64,000 nucleotides of DNA, from the NCBI GenBank assembly GCA_963730785.1, contig CAVSTF010000001.1, positions 1 to 64,000 on the forward strand. Reading direction: 5' to 3'. Position 1 is the stretch's first letter; the number at the start of each line of letters is the position of its first letter. Source of the stretch: Bog-473 sp963730785 (GTDB lineage: Bacteria > Actinomycetota > Acidimicrobiia > Acidimicrobiales > RAAP-2). Shown here in pieces: positions 35,446 through 44,972 of this stretch. The notes beneath the pieces are model-generated. The model saw nothing but the letters and a program-made list of their open reading frames with translations, searched no databases and was not told where the DNA came from. Both the position numbers and the translations under genes were made by a program.

Positions 35446-36677
35446 TTAGTGCAGTCCAAGCCCCAAGACGATGGCGGCCTGGAGCGACCCGATGGCCACG
35501 CCGAGCACACCACCGACGCCAATGAGCGTCTTTTCATCTTCCTCGAAAATGCCGCGGACGATGGTCTCGAACTCGGCCTTGCTCATTTCAGCCAGCTTGT
35601 TCTCAATGGTCTCGGCGATGGCCAGTCTCCGGTTGAGGTAGGCCTCGACGGCCGGGAAGTCACCCAGGGCCGGCAAGAGCTGGTCACCACCGGCACCCAA
35701 CGCATTCATCGCCACATCGACCGCCCGAATTCGCATCTCGTCGGTCGGTTCCACTCCGAGCATGGGCCCAAACGCCATGAGCTGGCTGGCCAGCCGTCGA
35801 TCCAGCACGTCGCGGGCGATGGCCAGCATTTCCTTGGCCGACTCGGATCGACCGAGGTCTTCCACCAGCAGCCGTGGCGTCAGGACTTCGTTGGCGATCA
35901 TCTGCCCGTAGTCGTGGGCGATCTCGGCCTGACGAGCCGGGAACAACCCCTGATAGCGAATGAACCCCAAATAGCGTCGCGGCTGCAAGGGACGGAAGAT
36001 CATTTGGATGCCCATCCAGTTGTTGACCAGTCCATCGATGGCGCCGACGGCGGGTAGCAACCACCAGCGACCAAAGGTGAGATAGATCCCGGCTTCGACC
36101 AGCCCGACGAAGAACCCAACGAAGGCGCCGTAGCGAATGACCGTCCGCAACTCGTGGGCCGCGATGGTCTTCACCAAGCGGGCCAGGCGTTCGGCATTCT
36201 CTCCGGAGAGCATGTCGACCACCATGGGTTTCAGATCCACTGCATCAGACAGCAGCGGCTTCGCCCCGTCAATGATCTCAACCAGAGCCCCTTGGGCTTC
36301 TTGCATCAACATGGCGTGCAACATGTCCCGCGCTTCCGGAGCGGCGCTGTCCCACAGTCCTTCCTGCAGCACGTTGATCATGCTCGGTGTGAGTTCCGTC
36401 AATGAGAGGGCCGAGCGACTCAATCATCACCGCCGCGAACTCGTCGGACTGAATCCGATCCGTCACTTCCTCCACTGGCGCAATGCCTTCCAGCATTTCA
36501 GCCACCCCGACGGCGAATTTCGGGCTCCGGCGCTGGACCACACCCTGCCAACCGAACGGGCCCGAGGCCGACAAATTTTGGTGGATTGAACATGAGCCAG
36601 GCCGATGTCCACTTGGTGGAATAGCCAATGATCGATCCCACCGTGGCCAGAATGATGAATATCAAGAAGACGTCCAC
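35446..36677 (-). CDS. DUF445-family membrane protein, frameshifted
   Basis: About 410 residues. GTG 36677, after ACGAGGTAGCC, starts a hydrophobic helix (VDVFLIFIILATVGSIIGYS) followed by TKWTSAWLMFNPPKFVG and PFGWQGVVQRR, the hallmark DUF445 N-terminus. The middle has a repeat of that pattern (LVNNWMGIQMIFRPLQPRRY, LFPARQAEIAHDYG), and the C-terminus ends in a membrane helix. Frame switches occur near 36590 and 36420. The family function is unknown; it is a membrane protein with paired lipid-facing modules. Confidence 0.85.
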
Positions 36678-36800
36678 GGCTACCTCGTTCGCTCCCGCCT
36701 GATGGGATCAGTCAGGTGAGCGTACGGGGTCAGCGGATATGAACCTCGCCTGAAGTCCGCAGTGCTGGACACCGGCCCACTTCCGACCCATGATCAGGTA

Positions 36801-37315
36801 ATGGAATCGCCCTCCTTGATAGAAACCGCCACCCGGTTACCCGGCGTGCTGCTTCGACTCCCAGGCACGATCATCACGGCTCTCGAAGCGATCAACAAGC
36901 TGGCCGAACAGATCGATCGTCTGATGACCATCCTGGAGAAGATGGAGGGTGGCGTGATCCGCGCCGGCAGTGGCGTCGAATTGGCAGCCATCTGGGATCA
37001 ATCAAGCCGTGTCCGGTCTGGAGACCGTGGTCGGCATGCTCGATGGCTCGTTGCCGTCGCTGTCGGATTCGGCTTCGGCCCTTCGTTCACTCACCGAACG
37101 CCTCAGTGGCGTCGCCATCGACTTGGCCAGGGAGCTCCCACTGGCGACAAGGACGCTGCAGTCGATCTCACCAGAGCTGACGAAGGTTGTCGGCACGCTG
37201 GATGACCGGTTCACTCACCTCGACGGAGTGGTCACCGAGTTGGCCCGTGTCTTGGAAGCAGTCGTCGGCAGTATTCCCGGGAATGCGACGCGTGCTGCGT
37301 CCGTCAGCGGTTTAG
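36801..37315 (+). CDS. Small helical (coiled-coil) protein of unknown function, frameshifted
   Basis: About 170 residues. It begins at ATG 36801 with PGVLLRLPGTIITALEAINK, then LAEQIDRLMTILEKMEGGVI. After a shift near 36995 it continues as SGLETVVGMLDGSLPSLSDS and long amphipathic helices (LRSLTERLSGVAIDLARELP, VVTELARVLEAVVGSIPG). A last shift near 37283 gives the end GMRRVLRPSAV with TAG 37313. Heptad-like hydrophobic spacing suggests a coiled coil. Similar proteins occur beside membrane-associated actinobacterial genes, but I cannot name a function. GGGGG before ATG 37324 couples it to the next gene. Confidence 0.5.
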
Positions 37316-37323
37316 GGGGATTC

Positions 37324-38073
37324 ATGGGGACTGACAATGAGGCCGCACTGGCCCTCGTAAAAGCCACGTCGACGCCGATGCACGACATCGGTACGGCGAT
37401 CTATCTGAGCCCGGAGACCATGGCCTTGGCTGCCGAATGGGGTTGGGCGAACCCGTTCGCCTTCTATTTCGCCGGCCGCGGCGGCATGCTGGGCGAGGTA
37501 CCGGCTGATGTCGTGTATTCAGCCTTCGGTTGGTTTGCTCCCGACGCTGTCAAGGCCATGTACGAGGAGGGTGCCGGCGTATCGGGCTCGGTCGAAGCAG
37601 CCCGACGGATGGCCGAGGCGCACGGCATCTGGGGCGCCAAGCACTTGGCGGGCCTTAGTGGGCTGTCCGACATCGTCCGGGCCACCGAGGAGCTGGTGGA
37701 TGGCCTGGAGGGGTCGGCCCTGCCGTTGTTTGTCGGCTGGCGCTCGGCCGAGAGGGCCGATGACGAGGCCGGAAAGTTGGCCCAGCTGATGCAGATCCTG
37801 CGCGAGTGGCGGGGTGGACTCCACCTGGTAGCCACGACGGCGGTGGGTCTCTCGCCCATAGAGGCCATATTGACCAACGAAGGCCCGGGTCAGGCCAAGT
37901 TCTTCGGCTGGTCCGAACCGTTCCCCGATTGCGCCGAGATCAAGCACAAGCACGACGAAGCCGAGGAGATGACCGACCAGCTCTGCACCCAGGGCCTGGT
38001 TCAGGCCCTGAGCCCCGACAATTACGGGGTATTCCAGGCTGGCGTCGAAGCCGTCAAGGCAGCGATCGCGTAG
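37324..38073 (+). CDS. SCO6745-family protein
   Basis: 249 residues from ATG 37324 (GGGGG five bases upstream). The pattern of the actinobacterial SCO6745 family is visible: HDIGTAIYLSPETMALAAEW, FAFYFAGRGGMLGEVPADVV, AFGWFAPDAV, then GRPL-like region LFVGWRSAERADDEAGKLAQ and LREWRGGLHLVATTAVGLSP. These proteins are all-helical and often called helix-turn-helix family without evidence of DNA binding. In the given sequence it is in frame with the last segment of the preceding gene. Confidence 0.8.
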   Translation: MGTDNEAALALVKATSTPMHDIGTAIYLSPETMALAAEWGWANPFAFYFAGRGGMLGEVPADVVYSAFGWFAPDAVKAMYEEGAGVSGSVEAARRMAEAHGIWGAKHLAGLSGLSDIVRATEELVDGLEGSALPLFVGWRSAERADDEAGKLAQLMQILREWRGGLHLVATTAVGLSPIEAILTNEGPGQAKFFGWSEPFPDCAEIKHKHDEAEEMTDQLCTQGLVQALSPDNYGVFQAGVEAVKAAIA

Positions 38074-38180
38074 CTGAAACACCCTCGGGGGGACCCGAGC
38101 GGCAGTCGGCTAAGGTGAAGAGCTGCTCAAAGGGGCGATGGTGACATCAAACCGGCAAGCAATACGGCTTTTGCCGTTAC

Positions 38181-38255
38181 GGACCTGTGGTGCAGCTCGG
38201 AGTGCACGCCGCCCTGTCAAGGCGGAGGTCGCGGGTTCAAATCCCGTCAGGTCCG
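38181..38255 (+). tRNA. tRNA-Asp (anticodon GTC)
   Basis: A 75-base cloverleaf: acceptor GGACCTG/CAGGTCC, anticodon arm CGCC-CTGTCAA-GGCG with anticodon GTC, T arm GCGGGTTCAAATCCCGT. The discriminator is G. CCA is not encoded. Confidence 0.95.
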
Positions 38256-38300
38256 CCGCCGAGTCCGATCGGTCTGTTTGACGATCGAACCTGGTCACCC

Positions 38301-38373
38301 GGTCGGGTAGCTCAGTTGGTAGAGCGCGCGCCTGAAAAGCGTGAGGTCACCGGATCGACGCCGGTCCCGACCA
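38301..38373 (+). tRNA. tRNA-Phe (anticodon GAA)
   Basis: A 73-base cloverleaf: acceptor GGTCGGG/CCCGACC, D arm GCTCAGTTGGTAGAGC, anticodon loop CTGAAAA with anticodon GAA, T stem ACCGG/CCGGT. The T loop reads ATCGACG, so the normally invariant T54 is A. This is either a base error or an unusual tRNA. The discriminator is A. Confidence 0.93.
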
Positions 38374-38538
38374 CCGGGAGAACGCAGTTCGGAGGGGGAA
38401 TCTGAGAGGCACCACCGGTCCTCGAGATGTCGTGCCCACACGCACCTCACGGAACGTATGCCTATGCAACCGGTGCGACCGATCGAACTGCAGCACGCTG
38501 AACAAGAGATCGAAAGCACTCAATTGAGAGGACCAAAG

Positions 38539-39096
38539 ATGGCAGGACCAGCGGCGATTGACGAGTCGGGCACGACGGTTGAATGGGCCATCGCGATTGA
38601 AAAGTGGATTGAAGCCGCTCGACCCGTGTTGCTGCGGACGGCCGGTTCGTACAACTCAATTATCGAATACGGGGAACTGGGCAAGGAAGTCCAAGCGGCC
38701 ACCGGCATCACCACCAAGAAACTTGTCCAGCATTGGGTCGGCGACGTGGCCTTTGCCGCCGGTCAGTCCGGCGAACCACTGCTGAGCTCCCTGGTGGTCG
38801 ACAAGGAAAGTCATCATGTCGGCGCCGGCTACGCCGCAGCCGTCCTGGCCACGTATGGGCGGGAGCCGAAGGAAGACCTGCAAATGGATGCCGCTGAAGA
38901 GCGTCTCAAGTGCTACGTCTATTTCGGAGCAGAGATTCCGGAAGGTGGCGGATCGCCCACCTTGCCCAAGAAGGCACTTGACCTCAAGCGCAAAGCAGCG
39001 AGGAAGGCCTTCGCCGAGGCACCTCGGAAGTTCTGCCCGGTGCATCACATTCAGTTGCCCCGCTCCGGCCAGTGCGACGAATGCGAAGGTTCCTAA
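38539..39096 (+). CDS. Hypothetical protein with C-terminal zinc-ribbon-like cysteines
   Basis: 185 residues, ATG 38539 behind GAGAGGA. The N-terminal part reads WAIAIEKWIEAARPVLLRTA and YGELGKEVQAATGITTKKLV, helical and reminiscent of small DNA-associated domains. The middle has EPLLSSLVVDKESHHVGAGY. The C-terminus is FCPVHHIQLPRSGQCDEC, a C-x2-H...C-x2-C arrangement that could bind zinc. I recognise the EYGELG...EPLLSSLVV pattern as a recurring actinobacterial family of unknown function, so no role is assigned. Confidence 0.6.
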   Translation: MAGPAAIDESGTTVEWAIAIEKWIEAARPVLLRTAGSYNSIIEYGELGKEVQAATGITTKKLVQHWVGDVAFAAGQSGEPLLSSLVVDKESHHVGAGYAAAVLATYGREPKEDLQMDAAEERLKCYVYFGAEIPEGGGSPTLPKKALDLKRKAARKAFAEAPRKFCPVHHIQLPRSGQCDECEGS

Positions 39097-39102
39097 AACT
39101 CA

Positions 39103-40211
39103 CTACATCTCGTCGGGCGGAAGCGATCTCCTCATGGCCGCATGCAGACGGTCGAAGGTGAGCAGTCCGAGATACTGATCCCCGTTGAAGACGGGGATGG
39201 CCGGGGCATCATGTTGCAGGAGTTCAGCCAGAGCTCCGTGCAGTGATGTACCCAGGGCAATGCGCGCCGGGAATGGTCGGAGATTCGATTCCACCGTGCC
39301 GGTGAACGGCTGCTCGGGCCGGACCCACCCGCTGGCACTAGCCGTCCTCCACCACGATGGCCCACGTCGTCGCCGTCCTCTCGGAGAGGGCGGCAACGTC
39401 GTAAATCGATTGCTCACGCCGACAGGTGATGGCCTGAATCAGGTCATCTTCCTTCACGTCGACCACGGCCAGTCGCTTGACGCCCCGATCGTTGCCCACG
39501 AACTCAGCGACGAAGGGCGTGGCCGGACGGCCAAGGATCTCGGGTGGCGTGGCGTACTGCTCCAGATGGCCACCCTTTGAGAACACGGCAATCCGGTCGG
39601 CCAGTTTCGCGGCCTCGTCAATGTCGTGCGTCACCATCACGATGGTCTTCTTGATCTGCTTCTGCAGGTCGAGGAGGAGGTTCTGCAGGCGTTGCCGGGT
39701 GACCGGGTCGACGGCGCCGAACGGCTCGTCCATCAACAGCACCGGTGGATCGGCTCCCAACGCCCGAGCCACGCCGACCCGTTGGCGTTCACCGCCGGAG
39801 AGCTCGTGGGGATAGCGCCGGGCGTACTGCCCCGGATCCAGACCGACCGAAGCCGAGCAGCTCTTCCACCCGGGCCTTGGTTCGGGCCTTGTCCCAACCG
39901 AGCAGGCGGGGCACCACGGCCACGTTGTCCTCCACCCGCTTGTGCGGAAAGAGGCCGCCCTGCTGAATCACGTAGCCAATGCCACGGCGCAGTTCGACGG
40001 CATCCATGCCGAGGATGTCGCGCCCATCAATGAAGATCTGTCCACTGGTCGGCTCAATGAGCCGGTTCATCATGCGCAAGGTGGTGGTCTTGCCACAGCC
40101 CGATGGCCCGACCAGCACGCAGATTTCTCCATCGACGATCTCGAGCGTCAGATCCTCGACCGCTGCGCCACCGGCGTCGTAGCGCTTGCTCACCGAATTC
40201 AGCGAGATCAT
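39103..40211 (-). CDS. Osmoprotectant (glycine betaine/choline) ABC ATPase with CBS domains, frameshifted
   Basis: ATG 40211. Walker A is VLVGPSGCGKTTTLRMMNRL, the Q-loop GYVIQQGGLFPH, then after a shift near 39850 VARALGADPPVLLMDEPFGAVD (Walker B, D-loop) and MVTHDIDEAAKLADRI. After a further shift near 39345 the C-terminus reads FNGDQYLGLLTFDRLHAAM, the second CBS motif. The total is about 370 residues, normal for OpuCA/ProV. CBS domains tune uptake to ionic strength or c-di-AMP. It is divergent from the two permeases. Confidence 0.87.
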
Positions 40212-40246
40212 GCGTCAAGACGCTAGTGGCCGGGACCACTAACGTC

Positions 40247-40933
40247 ATGCGGATGGAGCTGGCGAATGCCATCCAGTGGAGCTGGATCACCCAGAACTGG
40301 GCTCAGATCCAGACCGATCTGGTGCAGCACATTGAGCTCACGCTGATCGCCGTCGGGCTGGGCGCACTGATCGCCATCCCGTTGGCCGTCGCGGCCTGGC
40401 GCTATCCCATTGCCCGGGGGCCGGTGGTCGGCCTGTCGACCGCGCTGTACGTCATCCCTTCGCTCGCCCTTTTCGCCATCGTTGGTTCGGTCACCGGCTA
40501 CGAAGCGTCCTACCTCACCGGCAGAGATCGCACTGGTCGGCTACACGATGCTGATCCTGGTGTGGAACACGTTGTCGGGCCTGGCCGCCGTACCGGTCGG
40601 AGACCCGGGAGGCCGCCCAGGCGTTGGGCTATACGAGTGGTGCAACCCTGATTCAGGTCGAGCTACCACTGTCGCTCCCGTACATATTTGCCGGGCTGCG
40701 GGTGGCCACGTCCACCGTCGTCGGCCTGGTCACCGTCACCGCCCTCATCGGGTTGGGTGGTCTGGGTCAGCTCATCATCTACGGCTTCAACGCCAACGGG
40801 TTCTACACGCCGATCATCGTCGGGCTGGTGCTCTCGGTGGCGCTGGCCGCCCTCTTCGATCTGGCCTGGGTGGGCATTGAGCGCGTCGCGCTCCCGTGGA
40901 GTCGCTCGCGCCGAGTCACGGTGTACGGCCTGA
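40247..40933 (+). CDS. Osmoprotectant ABC permease 1, frameshifted
   Basis: About 228 residues from ATG 40247. Hydrophobic segments: HIELTLIAVGLGALIAIPLA, ALYVIPSLALFAIVGSVTGY. After shifts near 40520 and 40600 come LVGYTMLILVWNTLSGLAAVP and SGATLIQVELPLSLPYIFAG, the EAA loop contacting the ATPase, then TALIGLGGLGQLIIYGFNAN. It ends at TGA 40931 after a last shift. It is the OpuCB/OpuBB type, and the next permease starts one base later. Confidence 0.85.
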
Positions 40934-40934
40934 C

Positions 40935-41669
40935 ATGCACTTCCTGCGTGAGGTCATCAGCTGGTTCGCCGACGGCTCCCACTGGACCGGGTCGGGTGGC
41001 ATCCCCACCCTCTTCTACAAGCAGCTGGTGCTCTCGGCCGCCGTGGTCGCCGCCGGCACGCATCATCGGCGGCTGCGATCGGCCTGTTCTTCGGTCACAC
41101 CGGCCGCGGTTCGCTCGTTGCGGTGAACGCAGCCAATGCGTTCCGCGCCGTGCCCGACCCTGGCCCTGCTCACCTTGCTGGCCATCTACCCGCCGATCTC
41201 ACTCAAATGGAACGGCTTCCTGTGCTCGTTCATCGCGCTGACCGTGCTGGCCATCCCACCGATCCTGACCAATACCTACGTCGGCATCCGGGAGGTCGAC
41301 GCCGACGTCACCGACGCGGCGCGAGCGATGGGTCTGACCGGTCGACAGGTCATGGGACGGGTGGAGCTGCCGCTCGCCATCCCGTTCATCATGGCGGGCA
41401 TCCGCACCGCCTCCATTGAGGTGGTGGCCACTTCAACCTTGGCCGCCGAGGTCTTCTATTCGGACCTGGGCACGCCCGTCATCGCCGGGCTGAATAGCAA
41501 CGACACGGTGGAAGCCTTCTGTGGCGCCCTCCTGGTGGCCGTCATGGCGGCCATCGTGGCCATCGGGCTGGGCGGCGTCATCAAGCTGGTGACCCCTCCC
41601 GGCGCGCGGGTGCGGCGACGGGCCGGCTCACTGCTGACGCCGGCGCCCGTGGCCGAAGTTGGTGTTTGA
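40935..41669 (+). CDS. Osmoprotectant ABC permease 2, frameshifted
   Basis: About 244 residues. It starts MHFLREVISWFADGSHWTGS at ATG 40935 with IPTLFYKQLVLSAAVVAA. After indels near 41055 and 41150 it reads LALLTLLAIYPPISLKWNGF, then ILTNTYVGIREVDADVTDAARAMGLTGRQVM (EAA loop) and PFIMAGIRTASIEVVATSTL. It pairs with permease 1 to form the membrane channel. Confidence 0.85.
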
Positions 41670-41792
41670 CGACCCGTATTGCCGATAAATTGCATCAGGT
41701 AGCTGCGTAATGGATTAGCGTTGCACCACGTCCGATCAACGGGGACTGGACACCGGCGTCCTCGTGACCGCCTTCACCACAAAGGAATATCA

Positions 41793-42702
41793 ATGCGTTT
41801 GACACGTCTATTCATGGGGGGTGCGGCGGTGGTCATGCTGGCCACGCTCACTACCTCAGCGGCGACGGCGGGAGCCGCCACCAAGCCGAAGATCATCATC
41901 GGGTCGACCAACTTCGAAGAGCAGGCCATTGTGGCCAACATCTACGGCGATGTCCTCAAGCACGCCGGCTACCCCGTCACGGTGGAGCCGGCATCGGGCA
42001 CCCGGGCCATCGTCGTGCCGGCGCTCGAAAAGGGTCAGATCGACCTGGAGGCCGACTACGCCGGTTCGCTGGTCAACTTCTTGAACAACGGCACCTCGAC
42101 CACAGCGGCCAACAGCACCGCCACGGCCATTCCGAGCCTCAAGAAGTCGCTGGGCAAGTTCGGCGTGACCGTGCTGAACCCCGCACCGGCGCTGGACACC
42201 AACGTGTTCGCCGTCACGGCGGCCACGGCCAAGAAGGACCACCTGACGACCATCTCCAGCCTGAAGCCCTACGCCTCCAAGTTCATCCTGGGTGGACCGC
42301 CGGAATGCCCATCGAATGCCGGCTGCCTGCCCGGTCTGCAGACGACCTACGGACTCAAGTTCGCCAGCTTCAAGCCCACCGACGAGGCCAGCACCATCAG
42401 CGTGGCTGCGCTCAAGAACGGCGAAGTGCAAGTGGTCGAGCTGTTCTCCAGCGATGGCAACGTGGTCACCAACAACTTCGTGGCCCTGACGGACAACAAG
42501 CACCTGGAAGCCGCCGACTACATCACGCCGGTCATCCGCAAGTCAGTGGACACGCCCGCAGGTGGCCAAGCTGATCAATCAGGCGTCGGCCAAGCTGACC
42601 ACCGCCGCCATTTCCAAGCTGAACATTCTGGTCACCGGACCGAAGCACGAATCACCGACCGCGGTCGCGGCGGCGTGGTTGAAGTCGGTGCACCTCGGCT
42701 AG
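41793..42702 (+). CDS. Osmoprotectant substrate-binding protein (OpuBC/OpuCC/ProX-like), C-terminus frameshifted
   Basis: About 302 residues from ATG 41793 (AAAGGA upstream). A signal peptide (GGAAVVMLATLTTSAATAGA) precedes IIIGSTNFEEQAIVANIYGD, the common start of quaternary-ammonium binding proteins, and LEADYAGSLVNFLN. A shift near 42553 restores the C-terminus VAKLINQASAKLTTAAISKL, ending at TAG 42700. No lipobox Cys is seen, so it is probably a secreted or anchored soluble binder. It closes the operon. Confidence 0.88.
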
Positions 42703-42723
42703 GTCGCGTCGCTCTGTTGTTGG

Positions 42724-42753
42724 AACTGGCCGGTCCGAAAGGGCCGGCCAGTT
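42724..42753. terminator. Hairpin terminator between convergent operons
   Basis: AACTGGCCGG (42724-42733) pairs perfectly with CCGGCCAGTT (42744-42753). The inner bases TCC/GGG extend the stem to 13 pairs around a GAAA tetraloop. There is no T run, as is common in high-GC actinobacteria. It lies 22 bases after the binding-protein stop and 5 bases from the end of the convergent rhodanese gene, so it can serve both. Confidence 0.8.
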
Positions 42754-42757
42754 CGCG

Positions 42758-43159
42758 TCAGGGCAGTGGTGGTGATGCTTCGCCGTGTGACGTGGGATAG
42801 CCGGCTGCCTGCCAGGCCACGAAGCCACCATCGAGATCGGTGGAGTTCGGCCGGCCGAGCTGCACCAGGCTGAGTGCAGCCAAGCTCGATGCGTAGCCCT
42901 CTTGGCAGAAGATCACGACAGGGCGTTGCGGATCGACCGCTTCGGGAATCCGGTGGGAACCTTCGGGGTCGAGACGCCATTCGAGGTTGTTGCGCTCAAT
43001 GATCAGCGCGCCCGGGATCTCGCCGAAGGTGGCGCGTTGCGCCGCCGGCCGGATGTCGATCAGCAGCCCTCCATCGTCGAAGATCTGCTTCGCGTGCTGA
43101 GCGTTGACGCGAACAAGTTGCTGACGGGCGTCCGACAGCAGCTTGTCGACCGCGGTCAT
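42758..43159 (-). CDS. Rhodanese-like sulfurtransferase
   Basis: 133 residues with a single rhodanese domain: LLIDIRPAAQRATFGEIPGA, then VVIFCQEGYASSLAALSL with active-site Cys (C-Q-E-G-Y-A-S) and GGFVAWQAAGYP at the end. It moves sulfane sulfur between thiols. Its ATG overlaps the stop of the cysteine dioxygenase gene in an ATGA, so both handle cysteine-derived sulfur. Confidence 0.9.
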   Translation of the reverse strand: MTAVDKLLSDARQQLVRVNAQHAKQIFDDGGLLIDIRPAAQRATFGEIPGALIIERNNLEWRLDPEGSHRIPEAVDPQRPVVIFCQEGYASSLAALSLVQLGRPNSTDLDGGFVAWQAAGYPTSHGEASPPLP

Positions 43160-43671
43160 GGGGCCCAGGTGGGGTCAGCCCGATATTCCGCTCGGTTGAC
43201 GTTCAGCTGACCCTGCTCCAAGCGATAGAAGGTCATCGATGGCATGGGAGGAGAATATGCGTGCACGGTGGTGGCCGGTGCTTCCAGCGTGTTCACCACG
43301 TCGTGGATGTACCGCGGTCCGAACGCGGCGCCGCCGCCCGACACCAGGCTTCGGCGGGCCAACGACTTTTCCGGGGTCACGTAGTGCTCCTCCAAGGTGC
43401 CGTCCAAGACCCACAAGGCGCCCACCGAACCACCGTGGTCGTGGAGCTCGAGCCCTTCATCCTTGGGCCAGTGAATGGCCCAGATCTCGATGGTGTCAGT
43501 CAGCTCAAGGAGCTCGTAGGAACGACCGGTCAACAGGGCGGGTGACCGGGGAATGAGATCGTTGGTCTCGTTCACGTAGTCCTGTAGGAAATCCAAGAGG
43601 GCCAGCGGACTGGTCGACAACTGGTTGGACAGCTCGCGCAGCGATGGTGCCTGCCCCTGTGTGATCGTCAT
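43156..43671 (-). CDS. Cysteine dioxygenase-type cupin protein
   Basis: About 171 residues, ATG 43671 with GGAGG six bases upstream (ATG 43677 is also in frame). The cupin core is IHWPKDEGLELHDHGGSVGA with the iron-binding H-x-H, LEEHYVTP, then GGGAAFGPRYIHDVVN with the third His, and ATTVHAYSPPMPSMTFY containing the Y-S-P-P motif of type I cysteine dioxygenases. The reaction is oxidation of cysteine or a related thiol to the sulfinate. It is translationally coupled to the rhodanese gene. Confidence 0.88.
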   Translation of the reverse strand: MTITQGQAPSLRELSNQLSTSPLALLDFLQDYVNETNDLIPRSPALLTGRSYELLELTDTIEIWAIHWPKDEGLELHDHGGSVGALWVLDGTLEEHYVTPEKSLARRSLVSGGGAAFGPRYIHDVVNTLEAPATTVHAYSPPMPSMTFYRLEQGQLNVNRAEYRADPTWAP

Positions 43672-43787
43672 TGCCATCCTCCGAACTCCTCTGAATCCTA
43701 TATACCCGACCAGTTTAGTCGTATTTAGTGGGTTGGCAAGCCGCCTCCTCGGCGTGCGCATGAGCGGCCAGTCGGGCAAGGTTGCGC

Positions 43788-44966
43788 ATGCCCATTGCCA
43801 ATCCTCCCGGCCTTTTCGAGAAAGCCCAGCTGGGCCCGGTAACGCTGCGCAATCGGATCATCAAGGCCGCCACCTTCGAGGGGGTCATGCCCGGGGGTCA
43901 GGTCACCGACGAGCTCATCGAATTTCACCGGCGGGTGGCGGCTGGCGGCGCCGCCATGTCAACGGTGGCCTATTTGGCCGTTTCGCCCGAGGGACGGACC
44001 GATCGACACTGTCTCCTCCTCAATGAGGATGCACTGCCCGGTCTCCGCCGCTTGACCGATGCCGTCCACGCCGAGGGTGCTGCCGCGGCGGCTCAGGTCG
44101 GTCATGCCGGTCCGGTGGCCAATGCCCGTTCCAACCGGACGCCGTCGTTGTCCCCCAGTGGAGGATTCACCCCCATGGGCAATCGCCTGCGGGCCGTGGA
44201 CGCCGCCGGCATTGAGCGGATCACCGAGGACTACCGGCGGGCCGCCACCAGTGGCCGTCGAGGCCGGCTTCGACAGCATTGAGGTGCACGTCGGCCACAA
44301 CTATCTCCTGAGCGCCTTTCTCAGCCCCGAAGCTGAACCACCGAGATGATGCGTTCGGCGGCAGCGTGGAGAATCGGGCTCGCTTCGCTCGACAGGTGTT
44401 ACGGGCCGTGCGCGATGCGGTCGGCGACCACCTCGCGGTGACCGCCAAGCTGAACATGGCCGACGGCGTCCCGGGGGGCCTTTGGCTCGACGACAGCCTG
44501 GAAGTCGCTTCGTTGTTCGAGTCCGATGGCGTGCTGAACGCCATCGAGCTCACCGGGGGCAGTTCGCTGGGCAATCCGATGTACCTGTTCCGGGGCGAGG
44601 CACCACTCCGAGGAGTTCGGCGCCACCCTGCCGCCGCCCGTTCGTTTCGGCTTCAAATTCATCGGGAGTCGATTCCTCAAGGCCTATCCCTTCGAAGAGG
44701 CCTTCTTCCTCCCCTACGCCCGCCAGTTCCTCAATGCGCTCTCCACGCCGCTCATCCTGTTGGGCGGCATCAACAAGCTGGAGACGATGGAGTCTGCACT
44801 GGCGGAAGGCTTTTCGTTTGTGGCCATGGCCAGGGCTCTGCTGCGCGAGCCCGACCTGCCCAACCGTCTGCAGGCCGGGACGGCCGCCGAATCGCTCTGC
44901 ATTCACTGCAACAAGTGCATGCCGACCATCTACGCCACCACTCGATGCGTGCTGGTCAATCCGTGA
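43788..44966 (+). CDS. NADH:flavin oxidoreductase/old yellow enzyme family, frameshifted
   Basis: About 393 residues from ATG 43788. The start LFEKAQLGPVTLRNRIIKAATFEG is the OYE FMN-binding entry. Later pieces read FDSIEVHVGHNYLLSAFLSP, NRARFARQVLRAVRDAVGDH, FKFIGSRFLKAYPFEEAFFL, LLGGINKLETM and FVAMARALLREPDLPNRLQA. At the end C-I-H-C-N-K-C, with a further Cys 10 residues on, resembles the iron-sulfur motif of the 2,4-dienoyl-CoA reductase branch. Breaks lie near 44250, 44335, 44610 and 44740. No FAD/NADPH domain follows, so it is a short form. Confidence 0.82.
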
Positions 44967-44972
44967 GCAGCC

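Noticed and set aside
43672..43787. Possible operator in the cysteine dioxygenase/OYE divergent region
   Set aside because: Only a weak CGAC/GTCG inverted repeat is present in an AT-richer stretch, with no adjacent regulator gene. It is not strong enough to call.
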